DNA of 64,000 nt. Source: Trifolium pratense. Its lineage: Eukaryota > Streptophyta > Magnoliopsida > Fabales > Fabaceae. The position numbers and the translations under genes are program-made. Below the pieces are notes generated by a model that did no database searches, was not told where the DNA came from, and saw nothing but the letters and a program-made list of their open reading frames with translations. The number at the start of each line of letters is the position of its first letter. The stretch's first letter is position 1. Location of the stretch: NCBI RefSeq assembly GCF_020283565.1, contig NC_060060.1, positions 59,009,257 through 59,073,256 on the forward strand, read 5' to 3'. Below, piece by piece: positions 47,466 to 59,304 of this stretch.

Positions 47466-47906
47466 TTACTCATTTTCTTCAGGTATAGAATCCAATATTG
47501 ACTTCTTATCACATCTCAAATTAACACCATCTGTTTTAACAAATGATAGTAATTCTTGTAATGATATTTGTTCAGTCACTAATTGCTGAAGCTGCTTCTT
47601 TGTTATCAAAACTTTGATCCTCTTTATTCCAGCTTCTGGCTCTGCCTCTTTATGTGGAATCATGTAGTATAATTTTCCACCCTTCAATTCATCATCTTGT
47701 GATAAAGTCTCTGTTGCATTCTTTGTAACACCAATACTATTAGCAGGAAAATTTGTTAATATATCTTTGACATAGATTGGAGAACTAAACTCTAGTATCT
47801 TACCATCTTCTTTTGTTACTCTAACAAATTTAACATGTTTTTCCATAGTGTCAAATATGTAACATGATCTTGAAATTGGTTTACAAAGGGTAAGATAATT
47901 ACCCAT
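47466..47906 (-). CDS. DUF4228 (PADRE) domain protein
   Basis: 146 residues, single exon. It starts MGNYLTLCKP, with Gly2 suited to N-myristoylation and a Cys at 8 for palmitoylation, so membrane association is likely. The early part has VKFVRVTKEDGKILEFSSPI and VKDILTNFPANSIGV, the DUF4228/PADRE pattern (a short strand followed by 'G...E...V.dil..fP'). Next is LKGGKLYYMIP, as in the family. The C-terminal third is variable and polar, ending SILDSIPEENE. Members respond to pathogens and abiotic stress in other plants; the molecular function is not established. The length is normal for short members. A convergent arrangement with HSP21 leaves about 0.9 kb between stop codons. The ATG at 47906 is the only one before the conserved part. 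Confidence 0.85.
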   Translation of the reverse strand: MGNYLTLCKPISRSCYIFDTMEKHVKFVRVTKEDGKILEFSSPIYVKDILTNFPANSIGVTKNATETLSQDDELKGGKLYYMIPHKEAEPEAGIKRIKVLITKKQLQQLVTEQISLQELLSFVKTDGVNLRCDKKSILDSIPEENE

Positions 47907-47909
47907 TTT

Positions 47910-49730
47910 TTGTTGAAATGAGTATAAATTGGAACTGATGGTGGTAATAACAAAATGGAAGGAGTTTAATGAGTGAGGGAAAGATAAAGAGGAAAATGCA
48001 AGTTATGTGGGATTTAAGGGAAAGAAAGTAAGATATATAGTGTGACTACTAGTGTGGTAGGTCTTTTTTAAAAATAGATGGGTTTGTTTCGTGTGGAGTG
48101 GAGTAGAAAGCTGTTTTTTAGTTGAGTATAAAACTTGTGGAGTAGGGAAAGAATGAATGAGAATAAGAGAGGTAAGAAGTTTTACATCGGTTGCGATATG
48201 GTCTGTATATATATTTATAAGTGAGAGTAATTCTCGGTTTTGTAGGATTGAGTTAAAATATAGCCTGAATATATTTTTATAAGTGAGTGTAATTCTCACC
48301 TTACAAGCCGGTTTTGTAAAGCTTCTAAGATGGTATTAAAGTTGGTGAAAGGAATTCTCTGTATTGAAATATAGACCATTCGATCTTGATCGGAAAGTTT
48401 AAACGTGGTTGATTGTTGCATACAATCCAAATTGAATTGAATGAGGGTACATTTGAGAATTGAACATGGAATATTTGTCCACACGCATGCAACAAAAGGA
48501 CGGTTAGTGGAAAGTGGGGAAATTGCATTTGATCATTTTAACTTAGTACTTTTTAAGAACCTTTAGACCAATATGCAACTTTACTCTTATGCTCATGAAT
48601 ATGATAGGGTGGGTGGCTTGCTTTCATTTTGAACTAACTATCAAATATCAATGTCCCAATTTGGTGGAACTAAAAAAAAAACAACTTTTAAATTCAAATG
48701 AAGTTGAGAGAGATATTTTTGTTCCTTATATATTCATCTATGATATATCTTAGATATTGAACCATTTATATTGCATTTTGCATTAGTTCATGGTTTTTGT
48801 GACGTCAAAGATATAGTAAATAAAGAGTTGTTTCATAGACACTACCAAATCAAGTTGAGATTAATTAAGATTAATGTGTGTGTCATGCTGAGGCAGTGGC
48901 GTAACAAATGATAATATGATATGGTTCAGGTAATATAAGGCCCAAGAGTTTAGGTATAGTAGGTTGCACTTTCATTTATACTAAATTATCATGTATCTAC
49001 ATTTCATGACTACTTTTAAAATTGGCCATGTGACCGTGACTAGTGTGTCATACTCTTTGAGTTGAGAGTGCTCCAATGCACAGGAATTTCTCAACCATAT
49101 ATTATGTACATACAAATCAATACTAGTATGATATAAAGTTAGAAACACAATTTGGGTTTATAAGTTCATAACTAAATGATGATCCAGGAATATTATGTTT
49201 ATGTAAAATTAATCGTTAGAGGTTTTGCTTACCAAGTATGCAGTATCAAAATCCAATAAACAAGTCATTAGTTCGTCAAGTGGTGAATAACACTGGACTT
49301 AGTAAGGAGGACCACAATTCAATCCCAACAACTACGATTAAAAGGATGTTGTAACCACTTGATTTCAGAACTTTAAATCAAATTTAGACGGTCCGGTGGA
49401 AAAAAAATTAATAACAAGTCTTTTTTGCTTTGAGTGCCGGTAGGTAGCCTTGGGCCCAACATAAAATGTCACTGTCCTATATGATAATTAAAACATAATT
49501 AGACAAAGATTTTCTAAATCCCCAAAGTCCCTTTTGTTTAGTAATTTATTTAGAATTTGCTGACATCGCACCTTCCTAACCCCCTTCACTTGCCTATCAA
49601 ATGAACCTATCTCTCACCAGTATAAAGTTCAAAATTCGATTATATTTTTTTTTATTATTCAAATAGATTATGTTAATTAAAGCAAATAGTTAATTGACTA
49701 CACACGTACAAAATTAATATTCCTATAAAC
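47910..49730. other. intergenic upstream of the DUF4228 gene
   Basis: Holds the promoter of the DUF4228 gene (right next to 47906) and a repeat copy at 48190-48330. A hAT-like GCAGTGGCGTAAC start occurs at about 48894 without a partner. No gene seen. Confidence 0.5.
48190..48330 (-). repeat. dispersed repeat, copy 2
   Basis: Inverted relative of the repeat at 46975-47130; it has caccttacaagccggttttg, gatggtatt and a duplicated tataagtgag segment. Confidence 0.45.
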
Positions 49731-49846
49731 TACTCCCTTCGTCCCGGAATTTTTGTCCTTTTGAAGTTGGGCACAAAGATTAAGAAATAGTTAACTTTAA
49801 ATTTTATGGACTTATTTGCCCCTCATTACTTATTTATTTTTGGGTC

Positions 49847-50015
49847 ATGTTAACATGTGCATAGAGGGCACATGTTAAGCTACCTAAAAAGGAAATATAG
49901 CATTTAATGATACAAAATATTTAATGTTTAAAGAGTTGAATTTACAAACTTAGCATTTAATGTTTACCACATTTATCTTCTTAACATGTGCCTTTAGTGC
50001 ACATGTTAACATTCT
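49847..50015. mobile_element. small foldback MITE with hairpin termini
   Basis: Each end is itself a palindrome: TTAACATGTGC-atagagg-GCACATGTTAA at the left and a similar one at the right. The ends are also inverted copies of each other. A related copy starts at about 63724. Exact borders unsure. Confidence 0.6.
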
Positions 50016-50171
50016 CCTTTATTTTTTTATTCAAATTTGTATTAAATTTGTACTTCAAGAACACGTAATACACTTGCAAGTTAAAAGTGTTTGCTCATTT
50101 ACTTTTTCAAGAACAGTTCGGCCTGCATGCAATGCAACTCTTCATATGCCTATTTTCTAACTAATTCCACC

Positions 50172-50990
50172 CTATGTTGCCCGGATGCGAGTACGGTAGT
50201 GGTGTATCGGTACTGGTATGGGGTACGTCATTTTTAGAAAAACTAAGGTATGGATACGTTCCTATAATTTTTTTTAAAATATAATTATATATATCAAATA
50301 ATAGAGTTATATTGTTAAAACAAATAATTAAACATAAAAAATATCACACCACACTTTAAATGTAATTTAAATTGTTCGAAACATCAAAATATGAAATTAA
50401 AAACCAATTAGCTCAAAAAGAGTCAATTATTTCCCTCTTCGTCATCACTAAAAAGAGTGACCTCTAGTTAGGTTCACCGCGAAAAAGACTATCAATTTCA
50501 AGAATATCAACTATATATTAAATAAATCTCATTCATATCTACGAATATCCCACATTTTTGTTGTACTTTCATTATAAGTATTAATATTTCTCTTTCTTGA
50601 GAGAAGACGAAGATTGGTATGAATAAAAATTAGATTTTCATCTCTCTTTGAATTGAGTCTATTCATTTTCAATGAATTAGTGAATAATTTCGGCGGCTAT
50701 TTTGTTATTATTTTTTAGCAATAGTTGCGACTTTTATGTTATATAAACAAATAAAAAACATAAATCTTCCTATAAAAAAAAACTAATAATAAAAGAAAAA
50801 GGAGAAAAAAACTTTTTTTTTTGTGGATTGGTATACCACGCGCATACCAAGGGTGTACAACGCGTGTACCCATTGCAAAAAACAAAAAAAAAAAATAGGT
50901 ACGGCGTCGGTGCGTACTGGGAGAGTACTATACACATACCGATACTCGGTACCGGTACTTGGTCTAAAATGGAGTACCCATACAACATAG
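50172..50990. mobile_element. hAT-like element, 819 bp
   Basis: Ends CTATGTTG and its reverse complement; both ends rich in gtacggt/ggtaccgg words. 8-bp target duplication ATTCCACC (50164-50171, 50991-50998). AT-rich interior, no transposase. Confidence 0.88.
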
Positions 50991-51139
50991 ATTCCACCTA
51001 GTTTTAACTTTTTGTTTTTTAACAAGGGTATGAATGAAAAAAATGTGTAATTATTTCTTGATTTCTTAAAAAGACAAAAGTTCTGGGACAAAATCAAAAT
51101 CTTAAAAGAACCAAAGTTTCGGGACGGAGGAAGTAGTAT

Positions 51140-51430
51140 ATGTGCAATTGTGCATCCTTTTAATTGGATGTCCAAGTTTTTTACATGGTTCATAGTGAAG
51201 AGACTCGTCGTCATGCTATGATTAGCGAGCATTTTCTTGATGTGTCAGCACTCGTAGGCAGCAAACCAAGACACCACCGTCCACATTCAATAGTATTCGT
51301 GATATATTCTATCGTGAGTACTACAAAAAGTCCTAACATACAAAGAACATATGTTTCAAACTACATGGGAAGAAGCAAGTTCTTAGTTGAGGAAGAGGCT
51401 CTCGAAATATGCACCAAAATAAGTCCTAAC
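51140..51430. other. unassigned stretch with a 96-codon frame
   Basis: A plus-strand frame runs to 51454, but its end is SINE sequence and I recognise no domain; treated as non-coding. Confidence 0.35.
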
Positions 51431-51548
51431 TTTTTTTTGAAGAAGCTAAATTAGTCCATCCAAATTGGCGCCAGAGAATCGAACCTCAGACCTCAAGAGG
51501 AGCACACTCCCAGGTCCCAAATCAATATCAATGCACCAATCCAAGTAG
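51431..51548 (-). mobile_element. tRNA-derived SINE, same family as 63779-63900
   Basis: The plus strand starts with a T-run and ends near gcaccaatccaagtag, the reverse complement of the SINE at 63779. It has the B box on the minus strand (GAGGTTCGATTC). No clear target duplication. Confidence 0.8.
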
Positions 51549-51559
51549 GTTTGCAAAGG

Positions 51560-51850
51560 GGTAAACTTACTTGTCCTCCTTCGGTCAGAATGACATGAAA
51601 CGTTTACAATATATTCTTGCCTCCATTAGTAAGTCTTTTGGACCGAGTCTCTAGAAATTATTGGTAAGAGTGTGTGCTTCCGATCTTTTAGTGTTTGTGG
51701 TATTATCCCTATAACAATGCTTGGATTCTTGATTCTGATGCTACTAATCAGATGACATTTTATTCCACTTTATTATCCTCTTATACTTCATCTTCAAGTA
51801 TTCCTTATAAACATCGAGCAACTTCAAATAATTAAGAATGAGCAGACATG
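51560..51850 (+). pseudogene. small relic of a Copia gag-pol gene
   Basis: TGGATTCTTGATTCTGATGC (from 51722) reads WILDSDATNQMTFYSTL, a decayed form of the Copia protease motif WILDSGATxHMT. The flanks have stops. Very short, no LTR seen. Confidence 0.45.
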
Positions 51851-53820
51851 TTAACAAAGGGTTTACCAATAAAAAAACGATTCAACCAACACTTGCATGC
51901 TTGAAAAAGATTGATATTCATTCATCAACTTGAGGGGATCGATGATGTAAATATTGTATAATTATTTTTTTGTGGCATTAGTCTTCTGTTTACAGAGGAA
52001 AGAGATCCCAATAATTCAAAGTTTGACTGCGAGGTTAGGAAAATTTGGCTAAGAATTGTCCCATCAGGAATGGAACGCAAATTCTCCCAAACGATTCGTT
52101 CTAGATTGAGCTCATTAACCACTTAATATCAATGTCTTGGTTTTGTTCCATTGGTATAGATTTTATTGAACCCATTAAAGATAACAAATTTTTTTTAATC
52201 ATATATAACATAATCTATTTAAACACACTTGATTATCCTCAAATTACTTTAGGAGATTTTATTCAATATTCAAAATTTATTCCACAATTCTACATTTCTA
52301 CGCACATTTCTCTAAAGAGATTATAAATCTTTTCAGGCAATTGACAAATTTAAACAATGTCTACTTTAAATAATTAAAAGAAGGAACACATGTGTCTGAT
52401 CACTCTCTTAAAAAAAAAGTGTCTGGTCACTAAATAAAAAAGTTTGTCTTCTTGATGATCAATAAAAGAATTTGGTAATTTTTGCCGCTGTCACTAGTCA
52501 AAAGTTAGAGAGTAATTCTTTAAATATGGAGATGAATATCTAAGGGAATAATTTCTTCAAACATAGATACTCATTTATTTATTTTTTTGGTAAAGAAAAT
52601 TTGATTTCTTGATATGAATAAATTAACAACAATTTTTAATTGAAATTGAATTTTTTTATACGAAAATTGAAATTGAATTAACCACTACTTAATTAAATTA
52701 ATCATATTTTTGGACGTGATGTGATGGATGTACTATATAAAAAAGTATGTGCTCGATAAACATCTTTGTCTTATTTATGAATAATTATACAAAATTTATG
52801 TTGGATAGGAAAGGATCCTATGAATATAGGCCCCATGTGTTTGTGGAATTGACCTAATGCCTTCTTTTCATTTAGGTCTCCCTATATATATTATATTATA
52901 ATCCATTCAATCTAGGACCGTGGTCCATACTTACTACTTTTTATTGCTTCCGAAATTCATAGTACAAGATTTTCAAACTAACTAACTAACTATAGTTCCC
53001 CATGTTTTGTCACAAAGATTCAAATAATATGATTTCCATATAACCATTTTTCTTGGTTAGTTTCCATGCCATTGTAGCCAGGAGCAACAATTCCACACGT
53101 TTTCTTCTCTTTGAGTTTCTCTCGAGCACACAAGATCTTTCAAATGCAATGGGTTGTTAGAAGAAAAATAGGATATGGTGGAGAGCAAACCACATCATCA
53201 ATCGAACATGACAAAAGCTTTTTGCTTTTGAGGCCAACCACATTACTTTTTACTTCTATTTTTCCACTTTCATATGTTTTGTATGATGATATCTTTTTTT
53301 TTTTTTTGGAGGATTGTATGATGATATCATGTTACGTGAGGGATATGTATTATATACTAGGATAGGATTGCAAGAGAATAAAATATCAAAAGGAAAAAAG
53401 AGTTTGGACAAGGTTTACATTTATTGAGTGAAATCAAGACTGAAACACCTTAAAATTTGTTTGAATACAAAAAAATAATAATAGAGATTTTGAAATTTAG
53501 GGTTTTAAGTTTAACATTTATATTATATTGATTGATTGATTGATTCTTTTAAGTCTTTTAGTTATTGGTCATTTAACTTTGTAACCGATCTGTTACAAGA
53601 ATAATATATACTTAAATATTTTTCAGAAGATTTTATATTTAAATATATTTTATATTTATATTCAAAATAAGATATCATTAAGATACCATTAGAATTTATG
53701 ATTTATATTTTTTGTTTTAACCGAATGACATGGTATATTACTAGCATTTTGGCCCTAGGTGCTTTAACAATGTAGTATATTCTTTGTTTTTGTTACATTC
53801 TTAACATTCAATTTTAATAA
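51850..53820. other. intergenic, no gene recognised
   Basis: AT-rich. There are short unsupported frames at 51925-52122 and 53111-53365 with no domain. Confidence 0.5.
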
Positions 53821-53823
53821 ATT

Positions 53824-54159
53824 ATGTATAAAAAGTTTGTTCCAATCCAAACAAGACTAAGGTCCATCCGCGAGCTGGATTGGGTCACCCGAATTATACC
53901 TAGTTGGGCGAATCATGCGATGTACACGCACGACCTAAAACACGATTATCACTTGAGACATGTGGCCGCCAAATTCTATCGCCAAGTCATCATTTATCAC
54001 ACGTCCACGAGATGTCTAGGAGAAGGTTTTAGGTTCCACTTAAACCCTAATTCTCCTTTTATAAAAACTTGCCTTATGGACTACGTAAGATATGTCTTAT
54101 CTAACTTTAATACATCTCATCTTCGATACTTACTTGATCGTCGAAGTGTGTGTAAGTAG
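53824..54159 (+). other. unrecognised 111-codon frame
   Basis: This open frame (MYKKFVPIQTRLRSIRELDW...) is richer in G+C than its surroundings and has many charged residues plus His and Arg. It has no domain I know, no signal peptide, no TATA box close by and no obvious introns. It could be a captured gene piece or chance. Sequence up to 54400 keeps similar composition. Confidence 0.2.
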
Positions 54160-54860
54160 CACCCCTCTTTCACAACGATGTACAACCACCAACAACCATA
54201 ACCAAGGACCCACCGTAGCCTATCATCCAGATTTCAAGTCTGCATAGGATCAAAATCTATATCAAAAAATTGGAATTTAATCCGAGGTAGATCTCAAATG
54301 ACTACTGACATTGCTGAAATGAGACGGAGGACAACCAAAGGAGCTCTCCATCAAGCAAGGTTAGTGTAACTGCACGTACTCGAGAGCTTAAGTTAATAGG
54401 AAATTGATGAGTGAGAGGTAAAAAGGATAATGTGTAACTTTCTATGTTTTGGAGGGGAAGACCGCATGAGGACGTTGAGGGATTTCCGTCGTGACTAGTG
54501 AATCCCCTCTAAGGTTCTAGACAGATAGAAAAATTCTTGAATATATCTAATATCGATAGACCATCTTAATATTATACGAGCTTACTTAGTGTAACGGTTG
54601 ATGATAATTGGACCACCATGGTCAAAAATATTATTTGATCATCCTAAGTTTATCCATATATGAATAGTTTTATACATTGTCTAACTATTTTTTTTTGTCA
54701 AAATTTTGTGTTCTAATATCATTTCTTTAACAAAATACCCTAATTTACTTTTGATGTGATCTACTACAAAATTATAATTTTTCCCCTATAATTTTTTTCT
54801 CAAAGATTATAGCATAACTAATAGATTGCCTTTTGAAATAGAATTACACCCTACCTAGGA
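54160..54860. other. intergenic, no gene recognised
   Basis: Nothing beyond a G+C-richer first part continuing from 53824. Confidence 0.5.
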
Positions 54861-54871
54861 TGCTAAAACAA

Positions 54872-55127
54872 GAAAATTTCTCATCCCACCTACTCACTTT
54901 CTCACCACACCCCTGGAAATTCCATTTTTGCCCTTGGTCAAAAAATTCAGAACACGTTTTCCGAATTTTTTTTGCCTTCAAAAACAACTTCGGAATGTGT
55001 TTTCCCAATTTTTTTCAAATTTGAACTAAAAAAATTTGGAAAACGCGTTCCGAATTTTTTGACCAAGGACAAAAATGGAATTTTCAGAGATGTAATGAGA
55101 AAGTGGGTAGTGGGATAAGAAATTTTC
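54872..55127. mobile_element. Mutator-like MITE, 256 bp
   Basis: Inverted ends of about 80 bp (GAAAATTTCTCATCCCACCT; reversed GAAAATTTCTTATCCCACTA), with the centre also paired (ccttggtcaaaaaattc). 9-bp duplication CTAAAACAA at 54863-54871 and 55128-55136. Confidence 0.9.
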
Positions 55128-55139
55128 CTAAAACAAATG

Positions 55140-56290
55140 CTACTAATATATTTTGATTAACAGGATGCGATTGGGTAAAGCCCAATAAAACACCACTTTT
55201 TTTCTTCAACTAGAAGGTAATTGGCTAAGTTCAATCTTAAAGGCATGACATTTTGTTTCTAGTATTAAAAGTATACTGCCTTTCTATAGGCATGAAAATA
55301 CCCTACCTAAAAAGCAATAAAAACATGCCAGCCCAAGGGCACTAAAACTAGAATTTTAGGACCCAAATTTTATAGCTTACGAGTTAAATTTTTTTAAAAA
55401 AAAACATGTTTGCATCTATTTTAGGGTGATTGTTGAATGGAGAGTCATAAATTATGTTGTTATTTTGATATTTAGGCCGACTATTTTATTGATTATTTGA
55501 AAATTATAACAAATTTTTATATTTAAGTTCTTCATATTAGTCTCAAATATAATTATGGTAAAATTATATTTTTAATTGTTTAACTTAATTTTAAATAGCG
55601 TTTTGGTCATTTATCTTCTTTTATTTTATTTTATTCCATGTTAGTCAATTTGTATATAGATTTCAAGCTTCAAAACTATGATTTTATTTTTTTGTGAACT
55701 CTGAAACTTCATATCTTTGATCTTTCATCCATTTTTGCATATGAATGTTACATTTGAAGCATCAAAATTTATATGCAAATGGACCCAGAAGGGAAAATAT
55801 GAAACAAAAAAAATATAAGATCAAATTGTTATCTGAAATTAAATTAAGGGACTAAAAGTATAATTTTGTCTAAAATTATTTTCAATAGAAGGAACCTATA
55901 AAAAAATCTTCAATTTTATGTTAGTTTCTCTCACCATCTTAAAAAACTTTATATCATAAATACCTTAATTAATTGAAAATCTTGAGTTTTACTACGTAAG
56001 TGTATCTCAGTTGGTAATTATGATGGATATTATTGGAGGGATTAAGGTTCCAACTTTGGATTTTTCACTTCTTCATAAGCAAATCGTTAAACTAAACTAT
56101 TTGAAGAAAAAAAACTATAATTCCAAAGCAAATCTCTATGTATAAATACGATGAACTTAGATTAGGAGGACCAAATTTAATAGAATAATTTAGTAAAGAA
56201 AAAATAAATTTCAAAATGAATAACATATACAAAAAAATAATAATTTAGTAACGAATAGTTTCAACCAATTGAAAGTTTTAGTTTCATACA
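55140..56290. other. intergenic, no gene recognised
   Basis: AT-rich with many short repeats; nothing to support a gene. Confidence 0.5.
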
Positions 56291-56592
56291 CAGCTTGCAA
56301 CCAGGGGCGGATGCAAGGCCATGGCTTTGGGGGATCAAGCCCCCACTACAAAAGAAAAAATAACTTTAATATTACTATTATTATATATTTTATCATAAGG
56401 AAATTTCTATTATATATATTTAAGCCCCAATAAAAATTAACTAAGTCTATTATTTTACATTTACACTTGTACACTCACTACATTTTCACTTTTCAACTTT
56501 TCATTATCTTGAGTAAAATAGCACTGAATTAATTTTTCTCTTTTGTAGTTTTGTTTGTGTGTGCATCCTCATGTTCTTCAATCAAATTCTTG

Positions 56593-56773
56593 ACAAGCCT
56601 TCTCTTTCTCTAATTTTACTTGGTATGTTTTTTTAGGTGAACTAAGAGCATAATGACATCAATGAGAATAGAAGACATCCCAACAAGCCTTCTCTTTCTC
56701 TAATTTTACTTGGTATGTTTTTTTTAGGTGAACTAAGAGCATAATGACATCAATGAGAATAGAAGACATCCCA
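56593..56773. repeat. tandem duplication of 90-91 bp
   Basis: acaagccttctctttctc...gaagacatccca occurs twice in a row, differing by one T in a homopolymer. Confidence 0.95.
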
Positions 56774-56820
56774 ACTATGTTGGTACCCTTTGTATCCTTA
56801 ATCCTCTGTCAAGTGCTCAT

Positions 56821-56821
<1 letters not shown>

Positions 56822-56871
<50 letters not shown>
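56822..56871. repeat. (TA)n microsatellite
   Basis: Pure TA run. Confidence 0.9.
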
Positions 56872-56874
<3 letters not shown>

Positions 56875-56907
56875 AAGTACAAATGGGGGGGGGGGCAAAC
56901 CTTACCC

Positions 56908-56963
<56 letters not shown>
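56908..56963. repeat. (AAT)n microsatellite
   Basis: About 18 AAT units after a G9 run and caaaccttaccc. Confidence 0.9.
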
Positions 56964-56966
<3 letters not shown>

Positions 56967-57028
56967 TAAACAAAAAAAAAAAGCGGAAAAAAAAAAGCAG
57001 ACAAAACAACAAAAAGGCAAACAGAACG

Positions 57029-57283
57029 CTAAGTTCTACGAAAATTAGGAGCATCAAATCTATCACGAAAGAAATCCTCCTGCAAGAAAGGAGGCAGGGA
57101 ATCCAACCAATGAAAACCCGTAATGTTATGATTGTGGTTCGCCAACTTGTCCGCGCAACAATTATCTTCCCTAAAAATGTGTGAAAATAATAATTGCATA
57201 TTATGAGAAAAACAATTGTTCCATCTTAGGTCCCAAGGGACTTTACTTGGTATGTAACCTTTTCTTCCAATAGAGTAAAACAT
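57029..57283 (-). pseudogene. C-terminal fragment of an RNase H-like (RVT_3) protein
   Basis: The 84 codons contain DLRWNNCFSHN and HIFREDNCCADKLANH, the last helix and His/Asp region of RNase H domains found at the end of plant LINE polyproteins and in RNase H-like gene fragments. The core with the first acidic residues is missing. It stops at a TAG/TAA at the left end (57029) in front of purine-rich sequence. It lies inside the hAT element, so it was captured or inserted there. Confidence 0.6.
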
Positions 57284-58209
57284 AAACCGTTTTTCTCTTC
57301 TTCTTTCTTGTTACTTCCCCTTCAATATTTAAAGTTTAAACTTTTACATTGACATCAACTAATTTTTATCTCAGATATATTCTCTCACAACTAGTATTTA
57401 AAGGTTATAATTTTTACTATAATTGATTTTATTTTTGTCTTATGATTCTCTATAACAATTGCAAATTTGTAAGTTAATTCTTTTTGTTTGGTATTATATT
57501 CAAATAAATGAAGCGTTATCTTCAAGGAAAAATATACTAGTTGTAATATTTTTTTAGCTCCACCAATGAATTTTTTTGGATCCACCACTGCTTGCAACTC
57601 ATCATTGCATTTACAAGAACACACAACATTATCAATTATATTCAAAGTTTGAAAGAAAAAAGTATGAACGTTAGCTGCTTCTTTAGATGATCCAACAAGC
57701 TGGAATTGATGGATGAGTACTCATGCAATGCGCATAATATGGATAATGACGTTCTTCAAGAATCAAAGTTTATAAACCATTTACCTTTCTATGCAAATTA
57801 CCAATTCCATCATATCTTGACTTCGAATATTTTAAATGTTAAGATTATGGTGTTTTGAACAAAGATTTTGCTTAAAAGTGGATGATATGGTATTTTGCAC
57901 GTATAAGATATGCAAGAAACGCTCCTTGACATATATATTCATATTCTTATCAACAAATCTTACAACTAGAGTCATTTGTTCTCTTGTAGATTTCATCGCG
58001 AGCTTCATCAACACATAAACAAAAATAATTATTTTCGGTCTCTTCTCTAATTTCATTTTGTACATCCTGATAAATACATGTAAAATTTCTTTTTGGATAG
58101 GTAGGAAAATGTATTTCATGACTCTTTTGTCTACTTTCTTATTATAAGAAACCAAAATCTTTATTATTTGAAAACAATTTCCTCAATTTCTATATTCTAC
58201 TCGTTCATC

Positions 58210-59300
58210 CTTTAAAAATATTTTAAGTTCACAAAAATAAATTATAAAGATTAAAAGATATGATAATATAAATTTTTTTAAAATGTTTGAAGGAGACTGT
58301 AGCTAGCTTCTAAACAGCCAGATGCCAGACACATACGTGTATCTTTGGTTGGATAAATTGAGAGAAGTTGGAAAGAATTGATACGTGTGAAACTTATACT
58401 ATAAAAGCTATAAATAAAATTAAACGGTATAGATGCACCAAAAAAAATAAAATTAAACGGTATAGTACTATTTATGCACTCAATTTAATTAACTACCCAA
58501 AAAACACTACCATCAGATTTTCCACAATATTTTCATCTCAGTGAGAGTTCCACATGAGAATATTATTGCTGCAAATATCCTTATCAAAAAATAAATAAAA
58601 AATTATTGCTGCAAATATAAGGCGAGTTAAATTCGACATTGTTTAAAAACTTAGAGATTAAATATTTTATAAATAAAAGGATTCATAAAATTAATATAAT
58701 TTTTAGGTAAAATTGTGATGTTCAACTCACTTATATAGTTGTTTTTAAGTTCAATGTGAATGATTTCCTAGTTGCCCCTCGTAGGGTGTATAGTTATTTT
58801 TAAGTCAAATGTAGATGGTTTATTTTTACTTTACAAGCTCTCATACATCCAATTATTCACCGTAAAATATAAAAAATTTAGCCACTAAGCTACAAAAAAC
58901 AAAAAAATGAAATATATTGACTTCTATAATGTGAGGATTGTCAGGCCAACTCACATTCGATGACCTAATAGTCGGTGGTCCAACAGATGAGATTCTAATA
59001 CCATCTTAGAATTGAGAGTTTGATATAACTCAACCCTACAAAATCAACCGTTTGTAAGGTGATAATTGTCTCTTACTTATAAATCATTGTCCAGACAAAC
59101 TCACATTTGATGTGAGACTTCTTAGCTATACATACATAATGCCCGACTCAATCAGCTACAATTATAAAAGTACATAGTTAGCCAGCCACAAATATCTACA
59201 AATTCATACGGTTTAAAATCTCCATTGTGATATGATTTTTTATGTTTTTGTATTACGGAATTTGGTTGAATATATTTATATGTTTATACCAAGAATAAAA
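58210..59300. other. intergenic with a dispersed repeat copy
   Basis: About 58925-59130 is the third copy of the repeat seen at 46975 (ataccatcttagaattga, actcaaccctacaaaatc, gtttgtaaggtgataattg). No gene seen. Confidence 0.5.
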
Positions 59301-59304
59301 TATA

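Larger units (their letters stand above)
49733..51133. mobile_element. Stowaway-like MITE split by two later elements
   Basis: Left part from 49733 (CTCCCTTCGTCCCGGAATTT) and right part ending 51133 (reversed: CTTCCTCCGTCCCGAAACTT), with TA on both sides (49731-49732, 51134-51135). Inside are a foldback MITE (about 49847-50015) and a hAT element (50172-50990). Without these it would be about 400 bp. Confidence 0.72.
56302..57590. mobile_element. hAT-like element, 1289 bp, with an RNase H-like piece
   Basis: Left end CAGGGGCGGATGCA, right end (reversed) CAGTGGTGGATCCA. 8-bp target duplication CTTGCAAC (56294-56301, 57591-57598). The interior holds a 90-bp tandem duplication, (TA)n and (AAT)n microsatellites, a G9 run and the fragment 57029-57283. 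No transposase. Confidence 0.88.
56200..58200 (-). pseudogene. DUF4371 / TTF-type zinc-finger (hAT-derived) protein remnant, split
   Basis: On the minus strand from about 58155: IQKEILHVFIRMYKMKLEKRP, then STREQMTLVVRFVDKNMNIYVKERF. After stops and frame changes come ILEE, YYAHC, FFQTLNIIDNVVCSCKCNDELQAV (two pieces). The order matches the DUF4371 and hAT-like middle part of plant 'zinc finger MYM-type 1-like' proteins, where text like KEQMA..RYVD..G..KERF and later HQLQLALV and DELK occur; this is from memory. The frame is broken in several places. The hAT element 56302-57590 is inserted right after DELQ, and the flank at 56200-56301 continues it (GTTGCAAG site). Dead copy of a domesticated-transposase family. 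Confidence 0.6.

Noticed and set aside
48894..48912. hAT-like terminus GCAGTGGCGTAAC
   Set aside because: No partner end or target duplication could be found nearby.
53111..53365. 84-codon frame
   Set aside because: No domain, low complexity at its end, no promoter elements or splice context.
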